64,000 nt of DNA, from contig CAKSJG010000002.1 of assembly GCA_934463165.1 (NCBI GenBank), positions 248,001 to 312,000 on the forward strand, read 5' to 3'. Numbering within the stretch: the first letter of the stretch is position 1; each line of letters opens with the position of its first letter. Positions 49,791 to 58,988 of the stretch are shown here, in pieces. The translations under genes and the position numbers were made by a program. Origin of the DNA: an uncultured Clostridia bacterium (GTDB lineage Bacteria > Bacillota > Clostridia > UMGS1810). The notes under the pieces are model-generated. The model did no database searches. It had not been told where the DNA came from and saw only the letters and a list, made by a program, of their open reading frames with translations.

Positions 49791-52028
49791 TTATATTTTT
49801 GTAAGCTTTGCAAAAGACGCAAGAAGCGATCTCGTGCCGACATTGTCAAAAGATATCTCAATCTGTGCGTCTCCTCCCGTGGGAGTAACCGAAAGCACAA
49901 GTCCTTCTCCGAATTTCTTATGCATAACCCTGTCGCCCTTTTTTATGTCAATGCCGCTTTGCGACTGTCTCATCGCCGAACCTCTTGACACACCCGGAAT
50001 GGCATCCGCACTTATTTTGGATTCGCTGAAGCTGAATTTCGGAAGGGTTGTCTTTTTCGGAGCGGTGTTTACGTTGTATAAGGTGTTAAAGCCCGACTGG
50101 CGCTTAACCTCAACATCCAGAAATTCGGGCGGTATCTCCGATATAAACTGAGACGGCGCTCTCGCTTCTGTTTTTCCGTACATCGTTCTTTGCTTTGCAT
50201 ATGTAAGATACAGTTTTCGTCTTGCGCGTGTTATTCCGACATAGCAAAGTCTGCGTTCCTCTTCGAGACCGTCCTCTTCCATTTCGCTCATAAAGCTCGG
50301 GAAAAGTCCCGTCTCCATTCCGCACATAAACACAACCGGAAATTCAAGTCCCTTTGCACTGTGCAGCGTCATAAGAACGACTGCGTTTTGCGAATCGTCG
50401 TAGTTATCTATATCCGACACGAGAGAAATATTATCCAGAAATCCCTCAAAAGTCGGGTTTTCAACGTTTTCGACATATTCACGTGCTTTTGATTTGAATT
50501 CTTCAACATTTTCAATTCTTGAAACCGCATCATCCGGCGGACTCTCAAGCAAAAGTCTTGAAACATAACCCGTTTCGCTCATAAGAGATTCAATCAGCTC
50601 CGAAACGCTCACATTATTTATCAGACCTCGCAGACGCTGTATCATATCGGCAAAATCCTTTATTTTGGACTGCGTTCTGCCGAATGCCTCGGCATAGCTT
50701 CCGTCACATATAACCTCAAACATGCTCTTGCCTATGCTCTCGCTGTACGTGCGGATTTTCTGCACGGTGGAATCGCCTATTCCCCTTTTGGGAACATTTA
50801 TTATCCTTGTCAGGTTCTGATCGTCATCGGGGTTAAATAAAACCCTGAGATACGATAAAATGTCTTTTATTTCCTTGCGGTCATAGAATCTTAAACCGGC
50901 AAGAATTCTGTACGGGCAGGTAAGGTTTTCTTCAAATACACGGGTTTGCGCGTTTGTACGGTACAAAATGGCAAAATCACTGTATTTATACCCTTCCTTT
51001 AACACGAGCCGCTCTATCTGATTATTGACATACACCGCCTCGCTTATCTGATCTCCGAGTGCGCGGAGAATGATTTTTTCTCCGTCTCCGCTGTCCGTCC
51101 ACAGTTTTTTCTGTTTTCTCATTCTGTTATTTGAAATAACGTTATTTGCAGCGGTGAGTATATTTTGCGTCGATCTGTAGTTTTGTTCAAGCTTAACAAC
51201 CTTCGCTTCCGAAAATTGTTTTTCAAAATTAAGAATATTGCCTATATCCGCACCTCTGAATTTATATATGCTCTGATCGTCATCACCCACAACGCAAAGA
51301 TTTCTGTTTTTGCGCGCAAGCATTTCAACAAGCTTAAACTGACAGCCGTTTGTATCCTGATATTCGTCTATGAGTATGTATTTAAACTTATTCTGATAAT
51401 ATTCCAAAACTTCGGGATGCGATTTAAACAAATATACCGTCTTTAAAATAAGATCGTCAAAGTCAAGTGCGTTATTTGCTTTGAGAGTCTTTTCATACAC
51501 CTTATAAAGACGCGCATATTGCTTGTCACGGTAATTCGTTTCGGATGCCGCGGCAAATTCTTCTGTGTCGATATCTTTGTTTTTGCAGTTGCTTATTACC
51601 GACAAAACGGATTTAATCGGAAAATTATCCTCATTCAGATCACAGGATTTTATCGCTTCTTTTATTACTCTTTTCTGATCCTGGGTGTCATAAATCGTAA
51701 ACGAGCTTTTATAACCGATTGCCTCGATATCTCTTCTTAAAATTCTGACGCAGCATGAATGAAAAGTTTTTATCCATATATCATCGGCTTCATCAGGCAA
51801 AAGTGCGGCAATACGCTCTTTCATTTCTGCTGCGGCCTTATTCGTAAACGTAATTGCAAGAATCTGCCACGGCATGGCAAGAGCGTTTTTAAGTATATAT
51901 GCAACTCTCTTTGTAAGGACAGTTGTTTTTCCGCTTCCTGCACCTGCAAGCACCAAAAGCGGTCCGTCGGTTGTTGTTACGGCTTCTCTTTGCCTGTCGT
52001 TCAAACCGCAAAGTATATCATCGTTCAT
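49791..52028 (-). CDS. pcrA: ATP-dependent DNA helicase PcrA/UvrD
   Basis: The 745-residue superfamily 1 helicase has all motifs: VLAGAGSGKTTVLTKR (I), TNKAAAEMKERI (Ia), YILIDEYQDTN (II), VGDDDQSIYKFRGAD (III), LEQNYRST (IV), MTLHSAKGLEFPVVF (V) and LCYVGITRARRKLYL (VI). The C-terminal Tudor-like region (KKGDRVMHKKFGEGLVLSV) binds RNA polymerase in PcrA. It lies three bases after engB. Confidence 0.96.
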   Translation of the reverse strand: MNDDILCGLNDRQREAVTTTDGPLLVLAGAGSGKTTVLTKRVAYILKNALAMPWQILAITFTNKAAAEMKERIAALLPDEADDIWIKTFHSCCVRILRRDIEAIGYKSSFTIYDTQDQKRVIKEAIKSCDLNEDNFPIKSVLSVISNCKNKDIDTEEFAAASETNYRDKQYARLYKVYEKTLKANNALDFDDLILKTVYLFKSHPEVLEYYQNKFKYILIDEYQDTNGCQFKLVEMLARKNRNLCVVGDDDQSIYKFRGADIGNILNFEKQFSEAKVVKLEQNYRSTQNILTAANNVISNNRMRKQKKLWTDSGDGEKIILRALGDQISEAVYVNNQIERLVLKEGYKYSDFAILYRTNAQTRVFEENLTCPYRILAGLRFYDRKEIKDILSYLRVLFNPDDDQNLTRIINVPKRGIGDSTVQKIRTYSESIGKSMFEVICDGSYAEAFGRTQSKIKDFADMIQRLRGLINNVSVSELIESLMSETGYVSRLLLESPPDDAVSRIENVEEFKSKAREYVENVENPTFEGFLDNISLVSDIDNYDDSQNAVVLMTLHSAKGLEFPVVFMCGMETGLFPSFMSEMEEDGLEEERRLCYVGITRARRKLYLTYAKQRTMYGKTEARAPSQFISEIPPEFLDVEVKRQSGFNTLYNVNTAPKKTTLPKFSFSESKISADAIPGVSRGSAMRQSQSGIDIKKGDRVMHKKFGEGLVLSVTPTGGDAQIEISFDNVGTRSLLASFAKLTKI

Positions 52029-52031
52029 TTG

Positions 52032-52628
52032 TTATTCCTCCGTATTTAATATCTCTTCGTAAATGTAAGACCACAGCTGCTCGACGCCGTCTCCGCTGAC
52101 CGTTGAAAACGGTATTATCACATCATCACCCGAAAGCGAAAGCGTATCTATTATTCTTTTGAGCGACATATCAAGCTCGCCTTTTTTGAGTTTATCCGTC
52201 TTTGTCGCAACAACAACCGCTCTGTCACAAACGCTCCGAATAAAATCAAGCATCATGATATCGTCATCCGTCGGCGCATGGCGGCTGTCCGTCAGCAAAA
52301 TAACCTGCGAAAGCGTTTTGCGCGAATGAAGATAAGTATCGATCATTATTCCCCATTTTTTCTTTTCTTCCTTTGAAACACGCGCAAAGCCGTAACCGGG
52401 AAGATCCACAAGGTTTAAAGAATTGTCTATGTTATAAAAATTAATCGTCGCCGTCTTACCCGGTTTTCCGCTGACTCTCGCAAGACTTTTTCTGTTTAAA
52501 AGCTTATTGATAAGCGACGATTTGCCGACGTTTGATCTGCCGGCAAATGCCAAATCGGGAAATTTTGTATTCGGATACTGTTCTTTTTTTACGGCAGACA
52601 CGGTAAGTGTCACATTGTGAATATTCAT
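52032..52628 (-). CDS. engB: Ribosome biogenesis GTPase YsxC/EngB
   Basis: The 198-residue GTPase has G1 AGRSNVGKSSLINKLL, G3 DLPGYGFARVSKEEKKKWG and G4 ATKTDKL. It is needed for large-subunit assembly. The ATG at 52628 is preferred because AGGAGG lies five bases upstream; longer in-frame versions run into lon. The lon-engB order is conserved in Firmicutes. Confidence 0.95.
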   Translation of the reverse strand: MNIHNVTLTVSAVKKEQYPNTKFPDLAFAGRSNVGKSSLINKLLNRKSLARVSGKPGKTATINFYNIDNSLNLVDLPGYGFARVSKEEKKKWGIMIDTYLHSRKTLSQVILLTDSRHAPTDDDIMMLDFIRSVCDRAVVVATKTDKLKKGELDMSLKRIIDTLSLSGDDVIIPFSTVSGDGVEQLWSYIYEEILNTEE

Positions 52629-52638
52629 ATGCTTCCTC

Positions 52639-55005
52639 CTAAATAAGGGCGTTGCTGAGTACATCGGACATTGAATCAACCGGCACAAAATTCAGATTTT
52701 CTTTAACTTCATCGGGTACGTCATCAATATCACACTCATTATTTCGCGGAATGAGAATCTTTTTTATTCCCGTTCTGTAGGCAGCAAGAGACTTTTCTTT
52801 AAGTCCGCCTATCGGCAGTATTCTTCCCGTTATGGTTATTTCACCCGTCATGGCAACGTATCTGTCTATCTTTTTACCGCTCAAAGCCGATATCAGCGCC
52901 GTTGCCATTGTAATTCCGGCAGACGGTCCGTCTTTGGGTACGGCACCTTCGGGAACATGTATGTGAATGTCATATTTTCTGTAAAAATCTTCCTCAATTC
53001 CGAGTTCTTTTGAATGAACGCGTATATAGCTTATTGCCGCCTTTGCGGATTCTTTCATAACGTCTCCGAGCTGACCCGTCAGCTGAATGTCGCCGCTTCC
53101 CGGCATGACATTAACCTCAATGTCAAGTGTATCGCCTCCGTACATTGTCCATGCAAGACCGGTTGCAACACCGACCTCGGGTTTTTTGCCGTTTTCATTT
53201 TCGCGGAAGATTTTATGCCCGAGATATTTTTCAATTGATTTTTTGCTCACATAACATGACTTTTTGCCTTTAAACTCAATAGCACAGGCGGTCTTTCGCA
53301 TGATTTCGGTAATTTTTCTCTCAAGCTCACGCACGCCCTGCTCTCTCGTATACGAATGAATTATCTCGCCTACTGCTTCGTCCGTTATGGTTATATTGGA
53401 TTTTTTAAGTCCGTTTTCTTTAATCTGCTTCGGTATGATATATTTTTTTGCAATGTTTAACTTGTCAATATCCGTATAGCCCTCAAGCTCTATTACTTCC
53501 ATACGGTCAAGAAGCGGTCTGTCTATTGTGTCGAGACTGTTTGCAGTTGTGATAAAAAGCACGTCCGACAAATCGGTTTCAACTTCAATATAGTGATCTC
53601 TGAATGTGTTGTTCTGCTCCGAATCGAGAACTTCAAGAAGAGCCGAAGAGATACTTCCCCTGTAATCTGCGCCGAGTTTATCGACTTCATCCAGAAGAAT
53701 AAGCGGATTGGCGCTTCCGGCCTGCTTAAGAGCCGTTATGATTCTCCCGGGCATTGCGCCGATATATGTTCTTCTGTGGCCGCGTATTTCCGCCTCGTCT
53801 TTTACGCCGCCGAGCGACATTCTGACATATTTGCGGTTAAGAGCTCTCGCTATTGACCTTGCAACAGAAGTTTTGCCCACACCGGGAGGGCCGACAAAAC
53901 ATATAATCGGAGATTTCTTCCCACCCGAAAGCTTTCTGACGGCCAAAAATTCCAGAATTCGTTCCTTAACTTTTTTCATGCCGTAATGATCGGCATCAAG
54001 AATTTCGGATGCTGCGGCAAGATCGTCGTTTTCTTCTGTTTTATAACTCCACGGAACGGAGGTAAGCCAGTCAAGGTAGTTTCTTGTAATATATACCTCC
54101 GGGCTTCCCGGCTGCATTTTTTCAAGCTTTGAAAGCTCTTTTTTTGCTTTTTCAATAACTCTTTCGGGAGCGTTGATTTTCTTCAGAGATTCAAGAATCT
54201 TTTTTCTTTCACTGTCTGAATCGGTATTGTCACCGAGTAATTTTTTTATTGAGCTTATCTGCTCTCTTAAAAAATGCTCTCTTTGCTGCTTTGTTATCGA
54301 TACCTGTGTTCCCGTTATGATATCTTTCTGAATCTTCATAACTTCGATTTCGTGCTGTAAGAAAACAACAAATTTTTCATACCGTTTTATAATGTCAAAC
54401 TCTTCCAAAAATCCCTGATCGGTTTCGGGCTCTTTGTGTATAAGCGTGCACATCTCATCGATAAATGAATACGGGTCCTTAACCGACGTTATTTTCTTTA
54501 CATCTTCGTATACGGAATTGCCGCGTGTTGAAACAAAAATCGCATACAGCTTTGTAATCTCACGCATGTATGCCTCAAGAAGAGTTTTTTCATCCTCCGA
54601 AAACTCACGGGGCTTAAGCACATCCGCTTCACATTCAAAGAAAGGCGAAAAAGATGTAAACCTTCTTACTTTTGCCCTGGATACTCCCTCAACAAGGACG
54701 CGAACCTCATCATCCGCAACTTCCATAACTTGCTTTATTTCGGCAAGCGTACCGACGGTATACAAATCGTCGGCGGTTATAATCTCCTTATCGGGGCCCT
54801 TTTGAGCCAAAAGCAAAATATTTCGGTTTTTTACCATGGCTTCGTCGACCGCGTTAAGAGATTTATTTCTTCCGACATTGAAATGTATAACCATTTTGGG
54901 GAAAACAGGATTTTCCCTAAGCGGAAGTACAGGCAAAACCCCGAAAAAAGATATATTTTCATTTTCCGTTATATTATTAATTTCCACACTCTCATTATTA
55001 TTCAT
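52639..55005 (-). CDS. lon: ATP-dependent protease Lon
   Basis: The 788-residue protease has the N-terminal LON substrate domain (LPVLPLRENPVFPKMVIHF), the AAA+ module with Walker A (FVGPPGVGKTSVARSIA) and Walker B (PLILLDEVDKLG), and the C-terminal Ser-Lys protease with the catalytic Ser in PKDGPSAGITMATAL. AAGGAAA precedes the ATG. It is first in the lon-engB-pcrA-yerC-methyltransferase run. Confidence 0.97.
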   Translation of the reverse strand: MNNNESVEINNITENENISFFGVLPVLPLRENPVFPKMVIHFNVGRNKSLNAVDEAMVKNRNILLLAQKGPDKEIITADDLYTVGTLAEIKQVMEVADDEVRVLVEGVSRAKVRRFTSFSPFFECEADVLKPREFSEDEKTLLEAYMREITKLYAIFVSTRGNSVYEDVKKITSVKDPYSFIDEMCTLIHKEPETDQGFLEEFDIIKRYEKFVVFLQHEIEVMKIQKDIITGTQVSITKQQREHFLREQISSIKKLLGDNTDSDSERKKILESLKKINAPERVIEKAKKELSKLEKMQPGSPEVYITRNYLDWLTSVPWSYKTEENDDLAAASEILDADHYGMKKVKERILEFLAVRKLSGGKKSPIICFVGPPGVGKTSVARSIARALNRKYVRMSLGGVKDEAEIRGHRRTYIGAMPGRIITALKQAGSANPLILLDEVDKLGADYRGSISSALLEVLDSEQNNTFRDHYIEVETDLSDVLFITTANSLDTIDRPLLDRMEVIELEGYTDIDKLNIAKKYIIPKQIKENGLKKSNITITDEAVGEIIHSYTREQGVRELERKITEIMRKTACAIEFKGKKSCYVSKKSIEKYLGHKIFRENENGKKPEVGVATGLAWTMYGGDTLDIEVNVMPGSGDIQLTGQLGDVMKESAKAAISYIRVHSKELGIEEDFYRKYDIHIHVPEGAVPKDGPSAGITMATALISALSGKKIDRYVAMTGEITITGRILPIGGLKEKSLAAYRTGIKKILIPRNNECDIDDVPDEVKENLNFVPVDSMSDVLSNALI

Positions 55006-55082
55006 AAGTACAATTTCCTTTCAGTAATCAGTGTCTGTAAACCCGATTAGGCATATATCATATACTATATACCCCAATATAC

Positions 55083-55111
55083 ATTATACTAAATTGCCGC
55101 AATTATTTCAA
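55083..55111 (-). promoter_or_regulatory. Promoter of lon-engB
   Basis: Minus strand TTGAAA (55111-55106), 17 bases, TATAAT (55088-55083). The spacer contains TTGCGGCAA, a small dyad. I see no clear CtsR or CIRCE site. Confidence 0.75.
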
Positions 55112-55230
55112 GAGGAATTTTTAAGAAATTCAGATAAAAGCAAATTTAACATACCTATGAGTGAAAAATGTGTAATATATGTTCAATTTATGAATAAAAT
55201 TTACAGTAAACTAAGTCAGGTGAACATATT

Positions 55231-56361
55231 ATGAAAAAACACATTAAACACAATTATATTTATACATTTACACCGGGCAAAGGGATGATTTCGATTTTTT
55301 TGTTTTGCGTATGTGCTCTTTGCATCGGTCTTTTTGCGGCTTTTTTTATCTCCGACTGTGAAGTATCAATGTATTCGGACTTTTTAAAACTGTGCTGTAA
55401 GACGGAGCTGAACAAGGAAACGCCGAAAAAAGAGATAACCCTGCACTCGGAAATAAGCATAAAAACGCTTATGGAACAAAGCTCACCGGTATTTACCGAA
55501 TCCGATAAGGCGGTAGCCGTATTCAGTCTTGAAAATGCCGATATGCCCGAAGTTACGGATGCTGCGGACGACAAATCAAAGGATGAAACAAAAAACAATA
55601 CCGGTGCGGTAGTATTAAGCGAAAAAAACATACCATCGGATAACCTTTCGGTAATTAATCAGACATCATATAAAATAGATGCTTCGGCTCTTGCGGATAC
55701 GGATATATCTTACAAAGATAAAACGGATAAATCCGAAGTTTTAATCATGCACACGCATGCATGTGAATCGTACAGTGATAAATACGGTGTCGGCATAGGC
55801 CCTGCGGGGACGTATCGGACAACCGATACCTCAAAAAACATGGTGAAAATCGGAAGCATAATGAGCAACAAACTCAAAGAAAAAAACATAAAGGCTATTC
55901 ACGACGAAAAGCTCTGTGATTATCCGTCATATAACAGTTCATACAAAACCGCACTGGGCTTGATTGACTGGTATACAACAAATAAAAAAGACATCGGATA
56001 CGTGTTTGACATTCACCGTGACGCGCTCGGTGATTCTGAAAGTGTTACAAAACTGACATGCACCGTAAACGGGGAAACATGCGCACAGGCAATGATCGTA
56101 TGCGGAACGGACGGTCTCGGACTTTATCATCCTTATTGGAAAGACAATCTTATTCTTGCTCTTAAAATTCAAAAAACACTTGAAAAAAAGTATCCCGGTA
56201 TGATGAGACCCGTAAACTTAAGAAAAGAAAGATTTAATATGCATATGACAAAGGGATCGCTGATATTTGAAATAGGAACAAACGCAAATACACTCGAAGA
56301 AGCCGAGAGAACGATTGCATACCTGTCCGAGGGAGTTGCGGAAACGCTTTTAAAAAAATAG
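55231..56361 (+). CDS. spoIIP: Stage II sporulation protein P
   Basis: Peptidoglycan amidase/endopeptidase of the SpoIIDMP complex that drives engulfment. The 376-residue protein has an N-terminal membrane helix (ISIFLFCVCALCIGLFAAFF), a variable Ser/Lys/Asp-rich linker to residue 160, and the catalytic domain with VLIMHTHACESYSD, VFDIHRDALGD and the late GSLIFEIGTNANTLEEA metal-site Glu. It supports sporulation ability. GGTGA precedes the ATG. I could not recognise a convincing sigma-E promoter. A strong terminator follows. Confidence 0.93.
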   Translation: MKKHIKHNYIYTFTPGKGMISIFLFCVCALCIGLFAAFFISDCEVSMYSDFLKLCCKTELNKETPKKEITLHSEISIKTLMEQSSPVFTESDKAVAVFSLENADMPEVTDAADDKSKDETKNNTGAVVLSEKNIPSDNLSVINQTSYKIDASALADTDISYKDKTDKSEVLIMHTHACESYSDKYGVGIGPAGTYRTTDTSKNMVKIGSIMSNKLKEKNIKAIHDEKLCDYPSYNSSYKTALGLIDWYTTNKKDIGYVFDIHRDALGDSESVTKLTCTVNGETCAQAMIVCGTDGLGLYHPYWKDNLILALKIQKTLEKKYPGMMRPVNLRKERFNMHMTKGSLIFEIGTNANTLEEAERTIAYLSEGVAETLLKK

Positions 56362-56387
56362 ATATTTAAAAGCCTAAAAAATTTGAC

Positions 56388-56436
56388 AAATTCTGCGTTA
56401 TCATATATAATATATGAATAATGCAGAATTTTTTTT
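56388..56436 (+). terminator. Terminator of spoIIP that also contains the next promoter
   Basis: AAATTCTGC (56388-56396) pairs with GCAGAATTT (56423-56431), with more pairing inside (CATATA/TATATG), and ends in eight Ts. The same stretch holds TTGACA (56383-56388), 17 bases, TATAAT (56406-56411), a consensus promoter for the downstream membrane protein. Transcripts from it would begin in the 3' arm and lack the hairpin. Confidence 0.8.
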
Positions 56437-56483
56437 GCATTATATATACAACCGAATTTTATTGTATGTAACGGAGGCTGCAA

Positions 56484-56969
56484 ATGAAAAAAACAATACT
56501 TAAGATAATAACGATTATTTTTTCTCTGGCATCGGCTGTTTTTATGTTTTTTAAATGGTTTTCCATTTCCGTTGCCGATATATCGGAAGCTCATTCTCTT
56601 GTGACACTTCCGAATCTTGTTCAGGACGGTATAGGATTTATAACAAGAATAGGCGGCAAAACCGTTGCAGTCATCTGCCTGATAATGTGTGCCGTTCTGG
56701 AATACCTCTGCATTCTTTCGGCAGGGCTTTCCGCTTACGGATCAATAAGACTTGCTCTGGGCTCAAACCGCACGCGAATGATTTTTTCATCACAGGTTAT
56801 CGCAATAATTTTGCAGATAATTGTCGGACTGATTATGGTCGCGGCAAACATAATTTCTTCAAAAATAGCCGTGGGACTTGTAAATCTTATGCCCACAATA
56901 TGGTACGGTATTTCTGCATTATGTTCCGTAACCGCGTGCATTACGTCTATGTATTATTCAAAAAAATAA
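56484..56969 (+). CDS. Four-helix membrane protein of unknown function
   Basis: The 161-residue protein has four predicted membrane helices (around residues 5-25, 55-80, 95-120 and 130-155) and little else. I do not recognise a family. It is transcribed from the promoter inside the spoIIP terminator, with GGAGG eight bases before the ATG. Being apart from spoIIP transcriptionally, a sporulation role is not implied. Confidence 0.7.
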   Translation: MKKTILKIITIIFSLASAVFMFFKWFSISVADISEAHSLVTLPNLVQDGIGFITRIGGKTVAVICLIMCAVLEYLCILSAGLSAYGSIRLALGSNRTRMIFSSQVIAIILQIIVGLIMVAANIISSKIAVGLVNLMPTIWYGISALCSVTACITSMYYSKK

Positions 56970-56980
56970 TTTTTGTGACA

Positions 56981-57019
56981 AAAAACTGACTGTCATATAA
57001 AATCGGCAGTCAGTTTTTT
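56981..57019 (+). terminator. Bidirectional terminator between membrane protein and thuA-like gene
   Basis: AAACTGACTG/CAGTCAGTTT, ten bp with a 14-base loop, followed by six Ts; A tract on the other side serves the convergent gene. Confidence 0.85.
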
Positions 57020-57039
57020 ATTATTATTTATTTTATATT

Positions 57040-57771
57040 TTATTCAAATGGTATTGTACCGACATGCGGGCATGTGAGCTCTTCGGCTCTGTAGTCGGGC
57101 GCTGCCCAGCGAACGGCATTTCTGAGGATTGTCTGAATTTCGGGCATGTAATAAATCGGATTGCTTTCATGACCCGGTTGGAGATAGAACACTCTGCCGT
57201 TAAGCTTCTGCCATGTGCATGCGCTTCTGAAAACCTCACCGGTGTTATATGTGCCTATCATAAGAAGCTCATCGGGCTTCGGTATTTCAAAACGCTCGCC
57301 GTACATTTCTTCTTTTTCAATGTCAAAATAATCGCCGATTCCGCGCATAATCGGATGAGCCGGAACTATATTCCAGAGTCTCTCCCTTGCTTCTTCACGC
57401 CAGCAAAGATTGCATGTTGTGCCCTGCAGCTTTTTAAACAGCTTGCTATGATGAGCACTGTGAAGAAAGATTGCGCCCATTCCGCAAAGAATCTGATTGT
57501 GTATTTTTTCAACAAGTTCATCGCTTACCTCACCGTGACGCATATGACCCCACCACATTATTACATCGGTTTCTTTAAGCATTTCATCGGTGATGCCGTA
57601 ATCGGGAACAAGGTTAAGATTCTCATCATATTCCGTAGCGGTTGTGACCTTTATATCATCGCATCCGAGAAAATCGGAAATAGCTCCGTGAATGCCGTTC
57701 GGGTATATTTTCTTTACGTTCTCTTCCGTCTGTTCGTGATAAAATTCATTACATATAAGTACGTTTATCAT
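57040..57771 (-). CDS. ThuA-like domain protein
   Basis: The 243-residue protein is a ThuA-like, glutamine-amidotransferase-like fold: VLICNEFYHEQTEENVKKIYPNGIH, VIMWWGHMRHGEVSDEL, GMGAIFLHSAHHSKLFKKLQG and RVFYLQPGHESNPIYYMPEIQ. ThuA proteins are linked to trehalose and other disaccharide use in rhizobia; the biochemical role is not settled. It is 14 bases after a Gfo/Idh/MocA oxidoreductase, a frequent partner. GGAGAGG precedes the ATG. Confidence 0.88.
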   Translation of the reverse strand: MINVLICNEFYHEQTEENVKKIYPNGIHGAISDFLGCDDIKVTTATEYDENLNLVPDYGITDEMLKETDVIMWWGHMRHGEVSDELVEKIHNQILCGMGAIFLHSAHHSKLFKKLQGTTCNLCWREEARERLWNIVPAHPIMRGIGDYFDIEKEEMYGERFEIPKPDELLMIGTYNTGEVFRSACTWQKLNGRVFYLQPGHESNPIYYMPEIQTILRNAVRWAAPDYRAEELTCPHVGTIPFE

Positions 57772-57785
57772 TATTACCTCTCCTT

Positions 57786-58862
57786 TTACAGTCTGATTTC
57801 TCTGCCCTCTTCGGCTGATTTATACATTGCTTCAAGTATTTTTATCATGTTAAGCCCCTGCTCGGGAACAAACATCGGCTCTGCACCGTTTAAAAGTACG
57901 TCGGCAAAATGACGCAAATTTGCCTCATGAATCTGAACTCCGATATCATTATCAATACACGGGAGATAATCGACAAGAGCGCCGTTTTCTTCGGTAAAAA
58001 TTTTAAGCTTATTATCCAAGCTTGACCATTTTGAGCCCGATTTTTCACCTCTGAGCTCAACAAAGAAATTTTCTTTTTCTATGTTTGACGCCCACGAAAA
58101 TTCAATCTGCATGCAGGCGCCGTTTTCAAAACGGATAAATCCCATTGCAAGATCCTCAACGTCAAATGTTCCGTCCTTGCTTCTGTCGCCGAATTTTGAT
58201 TCTTTTGAATCACTGATGTCCTCGGAATTCGCAAATTTATTGAATGTACATCCGCTGACCGCAACAGGCTTAGGGTTTCCCATAAGCCACATGGAAAGAT
58301 CGATCATATGTACGCCGAGGTCAATAAGCGGACCGCCGCCGGACTGCTCTTTCGTCGTAAACCATCCGCCTCTTCCGGGGATGCCTCTTCTCCTCTGCCA
58401 TCCGCAGCGTGAAGCATAAATCTCTCCCATCTTTCCGCTTTCTATATACTTTTTAAGAAATTTTGACGTGAGCCAATAACGGTTATTTCTCATAACCATA
58501 AGCACCTTGCCGCTTTTTTCGGCAGCAGCCTTCATTTTTTCCGCCTCATCAACGCTTACCGCATCGGGTTTCTCACAAAATACGTTAATACCCTTTTCAA
58601 GTGCAGCGCATGCTATTACAGAATGAAGGTAGTTCGGTGTGCATATATCGACAGCGTCAAGGCCTTCGATATCCAAAACATCGTGCCAATCAGTATATAC
58701 AGACGGAATATCATATTTTTCGGAAGCTGCCTTTGCTCTTTCCTCTATGATATCACACACGGCAACAAGTTCCACATTATCCATTTTTGAATAGCCGGGC
58801 AAATGTGTATGGTTAGCTATTCCACCTGCGCCTATAAGCGCAATTTTAAGTTTTTTGTTCAA
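57786..58862 (-). CDS. Gfo/Idh/MocA-family sugar oxidoreductase
   Basis: The roughly 358-residue protein has the NAD-binding start KIALIGAGGIANHTHLPGY and the family motif VFCEKPDAVSVDEAEKM, with the catalytic Lys in EKP and a later GGGPLIDLGVHMIDLSMWLMG. It probably oxidises a sugar or sugar alcohol. The TTG at 58862 is preferred because AGAGG lies eight bases upstream; a GTG at 58871 overlaps that site. AraC lies divergently. Confidence 0.9.
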   Translation of the reverse strand: MNKKLKIALIGAGGIANHTHLPGYSKMDNVELVAVCDIIEERAKAASEKYDIPSVYTDWHDVLDIEGLDAVDICTPNYLHSVIACAALEKGINVFCEKPDAVSVDEAEKMKAAAEKSGKVLMVMRNNRYWLTSKFLKKYIESGKMGEIYASRCGWQRRRGIPGRGGWFTTKEQSGGGPLIDLGVHMIDLSMWLMGNPKPVAVSGCTFNKFANSEDISDSKESKFGDRSKDGTFDVEDLAMGFIRFENGACMQIEFSWASNIEKENFFVELRGEKSGSKWSSLDNKLKIFTEENGALVDYLPCIDNDIGVQIHEANLRHFADVLLNGAEPMFVPEQGLNMIKILEAMYKSAEEGREIRL

Positions 58863-58988
58863 ATTTAGCACCTCTTTAAGTTTAATTTGTTTATATTTAA
58901 TATATCATCTCTAAAAGTTTTATGGTATACTTTATCTGATATAAAATATCGAAATTCTGATATTTTCAAATTGAGGTGAATTTAAAAT

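Noticed and set aside
55130..55175. Possible sigma-E promoter of spoIIP (ATAAA then CATACCTA)
   Set aside because: The -10-like CATACC is suggestive, but the -35 spacing is too short by about three bases and its sequence is poor.
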